From Periweissella fabalis (lineage in GTDB: Bacteria > Bacillota > Bacilli > Lactobacillales > Lactobacillaceae), in the NCBI RefSeq assembly GCF_012396505.1, contig NZ_JAAXPN010000001.1:248001-312000 (forward strand): DNA of 64,000 nucleotides, read 5' to 3'. Under the pieces are notes generated by a model. The model did not search any database and was not told the origin of the DNA. It was given only the letters and a program-made list of their open reading frames with translations. Below, one piece after another: positions 9,550 to 18,850 of the stretch (position 1 is the stretch's first letter; each line of letters starts with the position of its first letter). The position numbers and the translations under genes are program-made.

Positions 9550-10209
9550 ATGAATGATATCGAATTAAGTGAAGCACAAAAAGCCAAAAGTTTTTGGTAT
9601 GCTGATTGGGCCTTCCCGATTATTGTCGGCATTATGTCAGCTGGGGTTTTTACTGGTACGTACATGTATATCAAATATGGTGTGGGTGCTTTTAATGAAG
9701 TGGCCATCGTTGCACTTTTAAAAGCTGGCTTAAATGGGGGCTCATTTGGTGCCGCAGCAGCGTTTGGTGCGAGTTTCTTATTTGCCCGCATTTTAGAAGG
9801 TTCGCTCGTCGGAATCCTTGATTTGGGTGGATCAATTTTGACTGGTTTAGGGATTGGTGTGCCGGCAATATTATTAAGTGTTGGATTAACCGCACCATTA
9901 AAGAATTTTCCGTTAGCACTGCTAACTGGAGCAATCTTAGGGTTAATTGTTGGTGGCATTATTGTCCTCATTCGGAAATACACGATTAACCAATCTAATT
10001 CCACCTTTGGGGCGGATGTTATGATGGGAGCTGGTAATGCGTCAGGGCGTTTTTTGGGACCATTGCTAATTCTCAGTGCAGCAACTGCATCAATTCCAAT
10101 TGGGATTGGGGCAACATTAGGTGCCTTGCTTTTCTATAAATGGGAAAAACCAATTACTGGGGGTGCGATTTTAGGTGCGATGATTTTAGGGGCTTTCTTC
10201 CCAGTTTAA
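9550..10209 (+). CDS. DUF4310 family membrane protein
   Basis: The 219-residue protein has a polar N-terminus and about six hydrophobic, glycine-rich spans, including GGSILTGLGIGVPAILLSVG. It starts 12 bases after DUF4311 with AAGGAGG. It is the second membrane component of the SFCGS/DUF4312/DUF4311/DUF4310 set. No similarity to PTS EIIC or EIID proteins is obvious, so the transport mechanism is unknown. Confidence 0.8.
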   Translation: MNDIELSEAQKAKSFWYADWAFPIIVGIMSAGVFTGTYMYIKYGVGAFNEVAIVALLKAGLNGGSFGAAAAFGASFLFARILEGSLVGILDLGGSILTGLGIGVPAILLSVGLTAPLKNFPLALLTGAILGLIVGGIIVLIRKYTINQSNSTFGADVMMGAGNASGRFLGPLLILSAATASIPIGIGATLGALLFYKWEKPITGGAILGAMILGAFFPV

Positions 10210-10254
10210 TGGCAACCATTGCAATGTAAGATTTTCAAAAAGAGGTAAATTAAT

Positions 10255-11361
10255 ATGACGGAAACGGTTTTAAAGGGTGGTCGCTTAATTACCGGTGAAC
10301 CATTTGAAGTAGCCTATGAAAATGGAAAATTGACAGCTGTTGGAACTGAAATTAATCCAGTTAATAAGACGGTGATTGATATTACAGGTCAATATTTGTC
10401 ACCAGGCTGGATTGATGATCATGTACACTGCTTCAGTGAAATGCACTTGTATTATGATTATCCCGACGAAATTGGGGTACAAAAAGGGGTCACCACAGTC
10501 ATTGATGCTGGTACAACGGGAGCGGAAAATATCGGTCGCTTCCATCAATTGGCTTTACAAGCAAAAACCAACGTCTTAGCATTAGTAAATATTTCAAAAT
10601 GGGGAATTGTCGAACAAGATGAATTAGCTGATTTAAGTAAAATCAAGCAAGCTTTAGTTACTAAAGTATTACATGAATATCCCGACTTTATTGTTGGTAT
10701 TAAAGCTCGGATGAGCAAGACAGTGATTGGTAGTAATGGGATTACACCATTAAAATTAGCCAAAGAAATTCAAAAGACTAATCAAAATTTACCATTAATG
10801 GTGCATATTGGTTCAGAACCACCTAAGTTAACAGAAATTTTGGATGTTATGGAGCCAGGGGATGTCATGACGCACTGCTTTAATGGTAAACCCAATGGAA
10901 TATTGGATCGCGAAACTGATGAAATTAAGGCTTTTGCCAAAGTCGCTTATGAACATGGCATTATTTTTGATACTGGTCATGGGACAGATAGTTTTAATTT
11001 TCACGTGGCCGAAGTGGCTTTTGCTAAGGGAATTAAAGCTAATTCAATTAGTACCGACATTTATATTCGTAATCGTAAAAATGGGCCAGTCTATGATTTA
11101 GCAACTACCATGGAAAAGCTTCACGTCGTTGGTTACACGTGGCCAGAAATTATTGAAAAAGTAACCACAGCACCAGCTAACAACTTTCATTTAACAACTA
11201 AAGGAAAATTAGTAGTCGGCGCGGATGCTGATATTACCGTATTTGACTTTGAAGATGGTGCTAAAACTTTAACGGATTCAAATGGCTTTACGCGGACAAC
11301 GAATGTTCAAATTAAGCCCCACTATGCAATTATTGGAGGAGCATGCTATGACGTATTATGA
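10255..11361 (+). CDS. amidohydrolase/deacetylase family metallohydrolase
   Basis: This 368-residue enzyme shows the amidohydrolase fold metal ligands in order: DDHVHCF near residue 60, GIKARMSK near 145 (probable carboxylated Lys), MVHIGSEPP near 180, THCFNG near 205 and DTGHGTDSF near 240. It ends with the returning beta-sandwich GKLVVGADADITVFD. The family removes acyl or amide groups, and next to DgaE and DagF homologues it would release an amino-sugar acid for the ammonia-lyase. Its last 14 bases overlap the next gene. Confidence 0.85.
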   Translation: MTETVLKGGRLITGEPFEVAYENGKLTAVGTEINPVNKTVIDITGQYLSPGWIDDHVHCFSEMHLYYDYPDEIGVQKGVTTVIDAGTTGAENIGRFHQLALQAKTNVLALVNISKWGIVEQDELADLSKIKQALVTKVLHEYPDFIVGIKARMSKTVIGSNGITPLKLAKEIQKTNQNLPLMVHIGSEPPKLTEILDVMEPGDVMTHCFNGKPNGILDRETDEIKAFAKVAYEHGIIFDTGHGTDSFNFHVAEVAFAKGIKANSISTDIYIRNRKNGPVYDLATTMEKLHVVGYTWPEIIEKVTTAPANNFHLTTKGKLVVGADADITVFDFEDGAKTLTDSNGFTRTTNVQIKPHYAIIGGACYDVL

Positions 11362-12439
11362 TAAATTCAATTTAAAGGAAGTCATCAATGCCTCCGGGCG
11401 CATGACGATATTGGGGGTTTCAAAAGTTTCAGATCATGTGTTAGAGGCACAAAAATTTGGTGGGCAACACTTCTTTGAAATGAGTGAATTATCAATTCAA
11501 ACGGGGGCTTACTTAGCTAAATTGTTAAAAGTTGAAGATGCGCAAATTGTTTCTTCCGCATCAGCTGGGATTGCGCAATCAGTGGCAGCAATTATTGGTA
11601 AAGGTAATGTCTACCATGCTTACCATCCGTATGATGCCCGCTTTACGCAACGTGAAATTATTATTCCAAAAGGCCACAATGTTGATTATGGTACTCCGGT
11701 TGAAGTAATGATTGGTCAAGGTGGAGGAAAAATTGTTGAAGCAGGTTATGCCAATATGTGTTCGCCTGAGCATATTGAGATGATGATTACACCAAATACA
11801 GCCGCCATTTTATATATCAAGAGCCACCATACCGTGCAAAAGAGCATGTTAACGGTCTCTCAAGCAGCTGAAGTTGCCAAACGTAATCAGCTACCATTAA
11901 TTGTGGACGCCGCGGCAGAAGAAGACTTGTATAAATATATTGAAGCCGGTGCTAATGTGGTTATTTATTCAGGCGCCAAGGCCATTGAAGGTCCGAGTGC
12001 TGGTTTAGTATTGGGCAGTAAGAAATTTATTGGTTGGGTCCGCCTTCAAGGTAAGGGACTTGGCCGAGCAATGAAGATTGGTAAAGATAATATATTAGGA
12101 TTCACCCAAGCGGTTGAAGATTATCTAACCAATGGTAGCGAAAGTGGCGCATCGATGATTGAACGGTTGAAACCATTTGTTGCTAGCATCAATGAATTTG
12201 AAAATTTAACGGCCTCAATTGTTCAAGACGGCGCCGGTCGCGATATTTATCGCGCAAGTGTCAAGGTTACTGGTTCAAAATCAGCCAAGGATGTGATTGC
12301 TGAATTAAAAACTAAAAATCCAGCTGTTTATACCCGTGAATACCAAGCTAATAATGGCATTATTGAGTTTGATGTGCGCTCGGTAAATGAACAAGAAGCT
12401 GAAAAAATTGTCGCTCGTTTACACGAAATTTTAAACTAA
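11348..12439 (+). CDS. dgaE: DgaE-family PLP-dependent ammonia-lyase (SelA-like)
   Basis: The 363-residue protein starts at ATG 11348, supported by GGAGG at 11336-11340 and a 14-base overlap with the amidohydrolase. It has the SelA/aminotransferase fold I markers: VINASGRMTILG, VDAAAEED, and the PLP lysine in IYSGAKAIEGPSAG near residue 215. In Salmonella DgaE converts D-glucosaminate-6-phosphate to KDGP plus ammonia with DgaF as the aldolase. The adjacent KDGP aldolase supports the same type of reaction; the exact substrate here is not known. Confidence 0.85.
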   Translation: MTYYDKFNLKEVINASGRMTILGVSKVSDHVLEAQKFGGQHFFEMSELSIQTGAYLAKLLKVEDAQIVSSASAGIAQSVAAIIGKGNVYHAYHPYDARFTQREIIIPKGHNVDYGTPVEVMIGQGGGKIVEAGYANMCSPEHIEMMITPNTAAILYIKSHHTVQKSMLTVSQAAEVAKRNQLPLIVDAAAEEDLYKYIEAGANVVIYSGAKAIEGPSAGLVLGSKKFIGWVRLQGKGLGRAMKIGKDNILGFTQAVEDYLTNGSESGASMIERLKPFVASINEFENLTASIVQDGAGRDIYRASVKVTGSKSAKDVIAELKTKNPAVYTREYQANNGIIEFDVRSVNEQEAEKIVARLHEILN

Positions 12440-12454
12440 AAGGAGAATATTATT

Positions 12455-13195
12455 ATGTCACTTACACCAAATTATTTAGAAGATCGAATTTGTTTAAACG
12501 TTTTAGCTAATTCAGTTGAAAATGCTAAAGCTTGTTACGACGCAGCAGAAGGTCATGTTTTACTTGGTGTGCTTTCAAAGAATTATGCTAATGATGAAGC
12601 AGCAATCGAAGACATGGAAAAGTACCAAGCAGCAATCGATAACGCCTTATCAATCGGGCTTGGGGCAGGAGATCCCAATCAAAGCCAAATGGTGACACGC
12701 TTATCTGCAAAGCTACAACCACAACACGTTAACCAAGTCTTCACTGGGGCAGCGGCGACGCGGGCACTCCTTGGACAATCGGATACAATTGTCAATGCAC
12801 TAGTTTCACCAACGGGTAAGGTCGGTTTGGTTAATATTGCGACTGGTCCGCTTAGCTCACAAGGTGAAGCTGCTGAAATTCCCGTCGACACAGCTGTTAA
12901 AATTTTAAAAGATATGGGTGCTAGTTCAGTTAAATACTTCCCAATGCACGGTCTTGAACACAAAGAGGAGTTCAAAGCAGTGGCCGAAGCGTGTGCTAAA
13001 AATGATTTTTACCTCGAACCAACTGGCGGAATCACATTAGATAACTTTGAAGAAATTGTGCAAATTGCCGTGGACGCTGGTGTTAAAAAGATTATTCCGC
13101 ACGTTTACAGTTCGATTATTGACAAAGCAACCGGTGATACTAAACCTGAAGATGTTAAAACACTACTAGAAATCATGAAACGAGTAATTGCCTAG
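12455..13195 (+). CDS. dagF: 2-dehydro-3-deoxy-phosphogluconate (KDGP) aldolase
   Basis: This 246-residue TIM-barrel-like protein has the family motifs SSVKYFPMHGLEHKEEF (Lys candidate for the Schiff base) and FYLEPTGGITLDNFEEI. It begins 15 bases after dgaE with AAGGAG and is the last gene before a strong terminator. It would cleave KDGP to pyruvate and glyceraldehyde-3-phosphate, completing the pathway from amino-sugar acid to glycolysis. Confidence 0.85.
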   Translation: MSLTPNYLEDRICLNVLANSVENAKACYDAAEGHVLLGVLSKNYANDEAAIEDMEKYQAAIDNALSIGLGAGDPNQSQMVTRLSAKLQPQHVNQVFTGAAATRALLGQSDTIVNALVSPTGKVGLVNIATGPLSSQGEAAEIPVDTAVKILKDMGASSVKYFPMHGLEHKEEFKAVAEACAKNDFYLEPTGGITLDNFEEIVQIAVDAGVKKIIPHVYSSIIDKATGDTKPEDVKTLLEIMKRVIA

Positions 13196-13217
13196 TATAT
13201 TCGGGTAAAGCATAATA

Positions 13218-13251
13218 AAAAAACTGGAAGAAAATTTTCTTTCAGTTTTTT
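13218..13251 (+). terminator. intrinsic terminator of the dga-like operon
   Basis: AAAAAACTGGAAGAAAA pairs with TTTTCTTTCAGTTTTTT in a long A/T-flanked hairpin 22 bases after the dagF stop. The A-run and T-run on its two sides allow use in both directions. Confidence 0.85.
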
Positions 13252-13325
13252 ATTACTCTAATTCCAAAACTAGCCAACAACCTTTCCATTTAGTAGACTA
13301 CGTAATTGGTGGCAAATAGATACGA

Positions 13326-13358
13326 AAAAAGTCTGGAAATTATCCTTCCAGACTTTTT
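13326..13358. terminator. bidirectional terminator between convergent genes
   Basis: AAAAAGTCTGGAA and TTCCAGACTTTTT form a 13-bp perfect stem with a seven-base loop. It lies 13 bases past the stop of the minus-strand small membrane protein and can also back up the plus-strand operon. Confidence 0.85.
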
Positions 13359-13371
13359 GTATTTTTAAAAT

Positions 13372-13542
13372 TCATTCATCTGCTTTCATTGCTCGGCGGT
13401 GTACGATTAAATAGCCTAAATACACAATTCCACAAAGTCCCATAATGAGTTCCCAATACCAATTATGACTATAGGGAATTTCCCAAAAGAGACTAATTAA
13501 ATTTAGACACAGTAACAACGCGATAATAATTTGAATCCGCAT
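13372..13542 (-). CDS. small two-span membrane protein
   Basis: The 56-residue protein starts MRIQIIIALLLCLNLIS and has two hydrophobic spans separated by a short Trp/Tyr-rich loop, ending in a charged tail. I prefer the Met at 13542 over one four codons upstream because the AAGGATGG ribosome site lies between them. It is followed by a terminator. Function unknown. Confidence 0.55.
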   Translation of the reverse strand: MRIQIIIALLLCLNLISLFWEIPYSHNWYWELIMGLCGIVYLGYLIVHRRAMKADE

Positions 13543-13637
13543 GCCAGTAACCATCCTTACGTTAATTAATTATCAATATATTATAATACTATAAAAATAA
13601 TTCATATGCACTTTTCACGTGCTTTTTTAGTGTTTTA

Positions 13638-13868
13638 TTACCATTTCCGGTACTTAATAATAAAGTTGATCCACGCTACAATTGTAATGAGCGCAAACAA
13701 TAGTAAAAATGATGAACCAGTCGTAACGCTTGATTCATGGGCCGTGTTGGTGATTTTAAACCACGCGTCAAACGATCGACCACCAATTAAATAAGTACCG
13801 AGGGTTAAAATAGTGAAAATAATGGCAATTATTAGTGCACGGCGGCTATGTTTAGGCATATTAAACAT
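13638..13868 (-). CDS. small two-span membrane protein
   Basis: The 76-residue protein has a basic start (MFNMPKHSRR), a first span (LIIAIIFTILTLGTYLIGG), an outside-type loop and a second span ending in KYRKW. An AAGGAGAG site sits eight bases before the ATG. It lies upstream of, and in the same direction as, the other small membrane protein. No family recognised. Confidence 0.6.
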   Translation of the reverse strand: MFNMPKHSRRALIIAIIFTILTLGTYLIGGRSFDAWFKITNTAHESSVTTGSSFLLLFALITIVAWINFIIKYRKW

Positions 13869-14074
13869 GCAAATTCTCTCCTTAAATATTTAATCTAGGT
13901 CTATCATAAGTGAAAAAACAGTAAAATACTAGAATTATAATGCGTGGTATTATATTAGTAGTAATTCTTGCTTATCGGATGTGCATGGCCCTTGTTTAAT
14001 AATTTAATCTGTAACTGCTACGTGTTTCCTAAAAATGATATGATTAATAAAACACGATTGCTGGAGGAAACCAC

Positions 14075-15049
14075 GTGACTGAATTACGATATTTTTCACA
14101 TACTGATCTTGATGGGGTGATGTCTGCCTATGCTTTGATGGCGGGCACCAAGGATAAGTACCCCAATGCCATGGTTAATTATTCATTTGAATCAACCGGT
14201 TCATTTGGAAGCATTGATCGCTCAATTAAAGAATGGCTGGCTACCAATCCCACAGCCGCTTACATTGGCATTACTGATTTGACACCATCTCAAGATGTTC
14301 TTGCGGCATTGGCCGAATATGCCAAGGCACACAATTGTGTCGTTGAAGTAATCGACCACCATGCCTCAACGGCGCACTTTGCCAATGAATTTCCATTCAT
14401 TACCAACTACAACGAACATGTCGATGGTAAGCAAACATGTGCCACTTCAATGGTTGCTGAGCGCTATCCAGTTGCAGATCAATCAGCATTAATCATTGAA
14501 GCGGTCCGTGAAATTGATACTTTGGATTGGCACAATCAACCCGATTCACCATTAACCGCCGAATTAGCCCAAAAGCTCGCGGTTGCCTTAAATTTACTTG
14601 GTAAAGACGGTTTTATGGAACACATTCCGGTATTCAATGCGGCTGCTAATCAAGCAACGACCCCAGATTGTGCCACAATTTTTGGATCAATGCTAAACAC
14701 AATTATTGAAAAACAATTACTTGATATTGATAAATATGTAGGCCGTAAAAAAGCCGCGGCAGCCATGATGGATTTACATATTGGTGAACAAACTTACCAT
14801 GTCGCCTATGTGCAAGCATCTAAAAACATGTCTGAAGTTGGCAATATGCTTGCCGAATTACCGGATGCTGATTTTGGGATTGTCGTTAACGGTAACCGCT
14901 TATCATTGCGTAGTAGCGATAAAGCCTCGGTTGATTTGGCAACTGTGGCGGCGGCCTTTCAAGGTGGAGGACATCAACACGCGGCGGGCGGACGCTTGTT
15001 AATTGACTACGCTCAAATTATCCAAGCATCAGTTGTAACCAAAGATTAA
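14075..15049 (+). CDS. DHH/DHHA1 phosphoesterase (NrnB-like)
   Basis: The 324-residue protein opens with the metal-site motif YFSHTDLDGVMSA, has EVIDHHAST near residue 100 (the DHH signature) and ends with the DHHA1 nucleotide-binding GGGHQHAAGGRL. The HTDLDG form of the first motif is typical of the NrnB branch, which degrades short RNA oligomers, rather than of NrnA. GTG start at 14075 follows a good GGAGGAA site. It is a single gene between divergent small genes and a terminator. Confidence 0.85.
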   Translation: MTELRYFSHTDLDGVMSAYALMAGTKDKYPNAMVNYSFESTGSFGSIDRSIKEWLATNPTAAYIGITDLTPSQDVLAALAEYAKAHNCVVEVIDHHASTAHFANEFPFITNYNEHVDGKQTCATSMVAERYPVADQSALIIEAVREIDTLDWHNQPDSPLTAELAQKLAVALNLLGKDGFMEHIPVFNAAANQATTPDCATIFGSMLNTIIEKQLLDIDKYVGRKKAAAAMMDLHIGEQTYHVAYVQASKNMSEVGNMLAELPDADFGIVVNGNRLSLRSSDKASVDLATVAAAFQGGGHQHAAGGRLLIDYAQIIQASVVTKD

Positions 15050-15069
15050 GGATTAGTACATTGTTAATT

Positions 15070-15125
15070 AAAAAGACACTAAAAAATTGGTGAAGTTTTG
15101 TCACCAGTTTTTTAGTGTCTTTTTT
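15070..15125 (+). terminator. strong intrinsic terminator after the DHH gene
   Basis: A 24-base arm beginning AAAAAGACACTAAAAAA pairs almost perfectly with TTTTTTAGTGTCTTTTT around a seven-base loop (GTTTTG core). With A- and T-runs on both sides it can also terminate the minus-strand regulator citI. Confidence 0.9.
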
Positions 15126-15167
15126 AGTATTAATCGTACTTTTAATAGCGGTATGTTATTAATTGGC

Positions 15168-16115
15168 TTAAATATTGGCTAAATCAGCTAATATGCGATA
15201 GGCCAGCGATTCACCAAAGACAATATTAGTAATTAATTTACCCCGTAAAGCACCAATTGTTGCTAGTGACTTGAATTTACCTCGAACAAAGCAAAAACGA
15301 GTCGGAACTTGCATGATGGTGGTGATATCTAAGCCAAAGGTCTTATCATGTGCAAGATTTAAAAATTGACCATTAATATCATAAGGCCGGCCATAAATCA
15401 TCCCAACAACTTGTGGTATCTGTGCGGCTGGAATAATTGCAGCTAGGTTTTCATTCCAATTAGTAATTGATTGAACTGATTTTAACGTTCCTAGGCCAGT
15501 AATAAGCATGCTCATAGCTTGTCCCATTGCAAGCGTTCCTGCAGTAGCAGGTTCTTGAGCTAATGCTAGTCGCGTGGTGTCATTTAAGATGTATAATGGG
15601 GCGGGTAAAGTTTGAAATTCACATGTAAACTTAGTAGCCGCTTTTTCAACCATTCGAGTTGAACCGACAGTTGAATGATATTTCATATTTTCACCGATAA
15701 ATTGAATGAAGTGGGTTTCCTCTAAAGGTATGCTGTTAAAATTATCAATCAAGTTATAAATTGATTCCCCCCAAGCTAAACCAATCACGCTTGGTTGTTG
15801 GCTATGAATAAGTTGTTCAGCAACCTTAGCACTACTTTCAGCTAAACGATGCATACTTTCAATTTCATTAGCAGCATCCTTAATAATGGTGAAATGCACT
15901 CCTGGAAATTTATCGCTAAAAACTTGTTCTAATTGTTGATTGCGGTGGGAGCTTGATTTAATTTCAATTCGAACAAGCCCTGATTTTAAACCATCATTAA
16001 GATATTTATTGATTAGGTAGCGACTAAGATTATATTTTTTTGAAATTGCAGAGAACGAAGCTTTATTTAGATAGTAATCTTCAGCAACGGCTACAATTAA
16101 TTCTTCTTGATTCAT
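15168..16115 (-). CDS. citI: citrate-responsive SorC/DeoR-type regulator CitI
   Basis: The 315-residue protein has an N-terminal HTH (SFSAISKKYNLSRYLINKYL) and a C-terminal sugar-binding-like effector domain (VIGLAWGESIYNLI near residue 105, with a GMIYGRPYDINGQF region near 250). It is divergent from citM across a 227-bp intergenic region, exactly as in the Weissella paramesenteroides citI-citM locus where CitI is a citrate-activated transcription activator of both promoters. A GAGGAT ribosome site precedes the ATG. Identification is by family plus position. Confidence 0.85.
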   Translation of the reverse strand: MNQEELIVAVAEDYYLNKASFSAISKKYNLSRYLINKYLNDGLKSGLVRIEIKSSSHRNQQLEQVFSDKFPGVHFTIIKDAANEIESMHRLAESSAKVAEQLIHSQQPSVIGLAWGESIYNLIDNFNSIPLEETHFIQFIGENMKYHSTVGSTRMVEKAATKFTCEFQTLPAPLYILNDTTRLALAQEPATAGTLAMGQAMSMLITGLGTLKSVQSITNWNENLAAIIPAAQIPQVVGMIYGRPYDINGQFLNLAHDKTFGLDITTIMQVPTRFCFVRGKFKSLATIGALRGKLITNIVFGESLAYRILADLANI

Positions 16116-16146
16116 TTAGTATATCCTCGTCATCTTTAATACTTTA

Positions 16147-16174
16147 ATTGTACAATATTTTCACATTTTGTCAG
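16147..16174 (-). promoter_or_regulatory. citI promoter
   Basis: On the minus strand CTGACA, 16 bp, TACAAT lies about 35 bases before the citI start. The A/T-rich stretch between this and the citM promoter (16175-16252) is where CitI operators would be expected; I cannot define them by eye. Confidence 0.55.
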
Positions 16175-16252
16175 TTACAAAGTTTTTTTATTTTAAAATT
16201 TTAAAAATAAAGGTCTTAATACAGATATTTTTAAAAAATTAAAACAAAAGAC

Positions 16253-16281
16253 TTTACATTTTGCCCAATGAGGACTAAAAT
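16253..16281 (+). promoter_or_regulatory. citM operon promoter
   Basis: TTTACA, 17 bp, TAAAAT gives a predicted start near 16288 and a leader of about 55 bases containing the GAGG site at 16331-16334. No cre box is evident nearby, in keeping with control by the divergent citrate activator. Confidence 0.55.
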
Positions 16282-16342
16282 CAATATTGTTAAGAAAGTA
16301 ACAAACGAAAGTAATTTTGTTAAATGAATCGAGGTTTAGAAA

Positions 16343-17491
16343 ATGGTTGATATCAATCGGGTGATCGATTTGCATACGAAAGAAACCGGTGTTTTAGCAA
16401 TAAAACCTAGTTTTGATGTCACAAATCGAACAGAGTTAGGTGAAGCGTATACACCAGGGGTAGCAGAATTATCTAAGATGATTAATGCCGACCCAACGCA
16501 AAAAGCTAAGCTAACAATGAGTGGTAAGTTAGTTGCTATTATTTCAGATGGTTCAGCCGTGTTAGGATTAGGCAATGTTGGTCCAGGTGCAAGTTTACCA
16601 ATTATTGAAGGTAAAGCTCTTCTTTACAAGAATTTTGCCGGTGTTGACGCCATCCCCCTAGCATTTGAACAAGGCAGTATTGATGAATTTGTCGCAACTG
16701 TCAAGAATATGGCTCCTTCATTTGCCGGTATTCACTTAGAAGATATTGCGGCACCCCGGGTCTTTGAAATTGAAAAAAGATTGGCCGCTGAATTAGATAT
16801 TCCAGTCTATCATGATGATCAAACCGGAACGGCGATTGTTGTTTTGGCGGGCTTAATCAACGCTGCTAAGGTTACTAATAAAGCATTAACAGAGATGAAA
16901 ATTATAATCAATGGTGTTGGGGCAGCTGGAGTTGCGACTGCAAAAATCTTAATTGCTGCCGGGATTAAGCATTTAACTTTAGTTGATATCGATGGGGTAA
17001 TTCATAGTACAGATCACCAATACAATCCGTATCAATTAGATCTATTAACGGCAATTACTCCGGTAAAAGGACAAACGCTCGATGATGTTATTGATGATCA
17101 AGATGTCTTTATTGGATTATCAGATGCCAATGTGTTAAGTACTAGTCAAGTAGCCCGAATGGCAGATAAAGCAATTATTATGGCCTTAGCTAACCCAGTA
17201 CCAGAAATTCTACCAGCTGATGCTTTAGCAGCTGGAGCAGCAGTAGTGGCTACAGGTTCATCTCAATGGGCAAACCAAGTTAATAACATTTTGGCTTTCC
17301 CAGGATTATTTAAAGGCTTACTTACTAGTGGCTTAAAATCTGTTGACATGGAATTACAAATTAAAGTTGCCCAAGCATTGGCAAGTTTAATTGCAACGCC
17401 TGATGCTGAAAACATTGTACCAGGAGTATTCCAAGCTGGCGTTGTCGATGCAGTAACCAACGCGGTAATCGAGTATAGCCAAACTAAGTAA
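16343..17491 (+). CDS. citM: malic-enzyme-family oxaloacetate decarboxylase CitM
   Basis: The 382-residue protein is a short-form malic enzyme: LGEAYTPGVAELSKMI near residue 32, SAVLGLGNVGPGASLPIIEG near 72, HDDQTGTAIVVLAGLINAAK near 160 and the dinucleotide-binding GVGAAGVATAKIL near 190. In lactic acid bacterial cit operons this soluble, metal-dependent protein decarboxylates the oxaloacetate released by citrate lyase to pyruvate. It is first in the operon, which supports that role over malate oxidation. Confidence 0.88.
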   Translation: MVDINRVIDLHTKETGVLAIKPSFDVTNRTELGEAYTPGVAELSKMINADPTQKAKLTMSGKLVAIISDGSAVLGLGNVGPGASLPIIEGKALLYKNFAGVDAIPLAFEQGSIDEFVATVKNMAPSFAGIHLEDIAAPRVFEIEKRLAAELDIPVYHDDQTGTAIVVLAGLINAAKVTNKALTEMKIIINGVGAAGVATAKILIAAGIKHLTLVDIDGVIHSTDHQYNPYQLDLLTAITPVKGQTLDDVIDDQDVFIGLSDANVLSTSQVARMADKAIIMALANPVPEILPADALAAGAAVVATGSSQWANQVNNILAFPGLFKGLLTSGLKSVDMELQIKVAQALASLIATPDAENIVPGVFQAGVVDAVTNAVIEYSQTK

Positions 17492-17512
17492 AGAAAGGTC
17501 TGGTGAGCATCT

Positions 17513-18565
17513 ATGGATACAATCCGTGAACTGTATCTAACTGATAAAGTAAGTCAAAAGAACTGGCAAACGTTTTTAATGGCCCGCGGTATTAGTAATT
17601 TTAATCAGCAAGAAGTTGCAAGCATTGATCAAACAATTGGTTTATATAATGAAGAGAATCAACTTGTAGGGACAGGTTCAATTGCTAAAAATGTAATTAA
17701 ATTTGTAGCAGTATGCGATATTGGTGCAGTAGCTAAAGGCGCACGCTTTAACCAGTTAATTTCAGAATTAACTTCACGGTTAGGAGCTCAAGGGATTTTC
17801 CACCAGTTTGTTTTCACCAAACCAGCTTATGTTACTAGTTTTAAACACGTTGGCTTTCAGGCTTTAGGAGTAACCGAATTGGGGGCAATTCTTGAAAAGG
17901 GATTGCCAAATATTAAGGATTATCTAAACCAAATTCCAAAATTCCCAAACGCAAAAAAGGTGGCGGGAATTGTAATGAATGCCAACCCGTTTACTAAGGG
18001 ACATCGTTATCTAGTCGAACAAGCTGCTAAAGATAATGAAGTTGTATATCTTTTTGTTGTTAATGCTGATGTTTCGTTATTTTCAACTACGGAGCGATTA
18101 GAATTGGTGCGTCAAGGGACGAGTGATTTGACTAATGTTATTGTGGTAAATGGGCAAGATTATTTAGTAAGTTTTATTAGTTTTCCAGCTTATTTTATCA
18201 AAGATAATGATGCCATTATTCGCTACCAAACGGAATTAGATGCTAGCATTTTTAAACAACAAATTGCCCCCGCTTTAGGAATTACGGCACGCTATTTAGG
18301 TAGTGAACCTTTATCACATACCACGAATATTTATAATGAGAGTCTGCAGCGAATTTTAAGCCCAGATATCACGGTTAAAATTCTAAAACGTGCGACGTGG
18401 GATACACAAATTATCTCCGCTAGTTATGTCCGTCAATTAATTAAGGTCGGTGATGTGTCTACCTTAGCGGCAATGGTACCAGCAACAACATTAACGTTTA
18501 TTCAAAATAATCTAGCAACACTACAATTACGAATTTCGAAGGGACAAAATATCAATGGAAATTAA
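17513..18565 (+). CDS. citC: [citrate (pro-3S)-lyase] ligase
   Basis: The 350-residue protein combines an N-terminal GNAT-like domain (about 1-140) with a C-terminal nucleotidyltransferase carrying MNANPFTKGHRYLVEQA near residue 158. CitC uses ATP and acetate to acetylate the thiol of the citrate lyase acyl carrier, activating the complex. It starts 21 bases after citM and overlaps citD by 11 bases, indicating coupled translation. Confidence 0.9.
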   Translation: MDTIRELYLTDKVSQKNWQTFLMARGISNFNQQEVASIDQTIGLYNEENQLVGTGSIAKNVIKFVAVCDIGAVAKGARFNQLISELTSRLGAQGIFHQFVFTKPAYVTSFKHVGFQALGVTELGAILEKGLPNIKDYLNQIPKFPNAKKVAGIVMNANPFTKGHRYLVEQAAKDNEVVYLFVVNADVSLFSTTERLELVRQGTSDLTNVIVVNGQDYLVSFISFPAYFIKDNDAIIRYQTELDASIFKQQIAPALGITARYLGSEPLSHTTNIYNESLQRILSPDITVKILKRATWDTQIISASYVRQLIKVGDVSTLAAMVPATTLTFIQNNLATLQLRISKGQNINGN

Positions 18566-18848
18566 GAAAATGGCAATGGCCGGCACCTTGGAATCATCTG
18601 ATATCCAAATTATGCTTAGTGCCGGGACAAATGGATACGAATTTGAATTAGAATCTGACGTCGCCAAGCAATTTGGTGATCAAATTAAAGCAACAATTAC
18701 AAGTGTCTTACAAGCATATGCAATTGATAACGCGAAAATTAGTGTTGTTGATAAAGGCGCTTTGGATTTAGTAATTAAAGCGCGGGCGGTTACAGCAGTG
18801 CAACGAGCCCTAGAAATTGTTGATACACCTAATTGGGAGGTCCTCTAA
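18555..18848 (+). CDS. citD: citrate lyase acyl carrier protein (gamma subunit)
   Basis: This 97-residue protein starts MEIKKMAMAGTLESSD, in which Ser14 is the attachment site for the triphosphoribosyl-dephospho-CoA prosthetic group. Length and the C-terminal DLVIKARAVTAVQRALE match CitD. It overlaps citC and is followed two bases later by citE. Confidence 0.92.
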   Translation: MEIKKMAMAGTLESSDIQIMLSAGTNGYEFELESDVAKQFGDQIKATITSVLQAYAIDNAKISVVDKGALDLVIKARAVTAVQRALEIVDTPNWEVL

Positions 18849-18850
18849 GC

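Noticed and set aside
13600-13630. Terminator GCAC-TTTTCAC-GTGC-TTTTTT near the small membrane genes
   Set aside because: The stem is only four to five pairs and the T-run is on the strand without an adjacent gene.
16175-16252. Specific CitI operator sequences in the citI-citM region
   Set aside because: The stretch is so A/T-rich that several palindromes can be drawn; I could not choose one on sequence alone.
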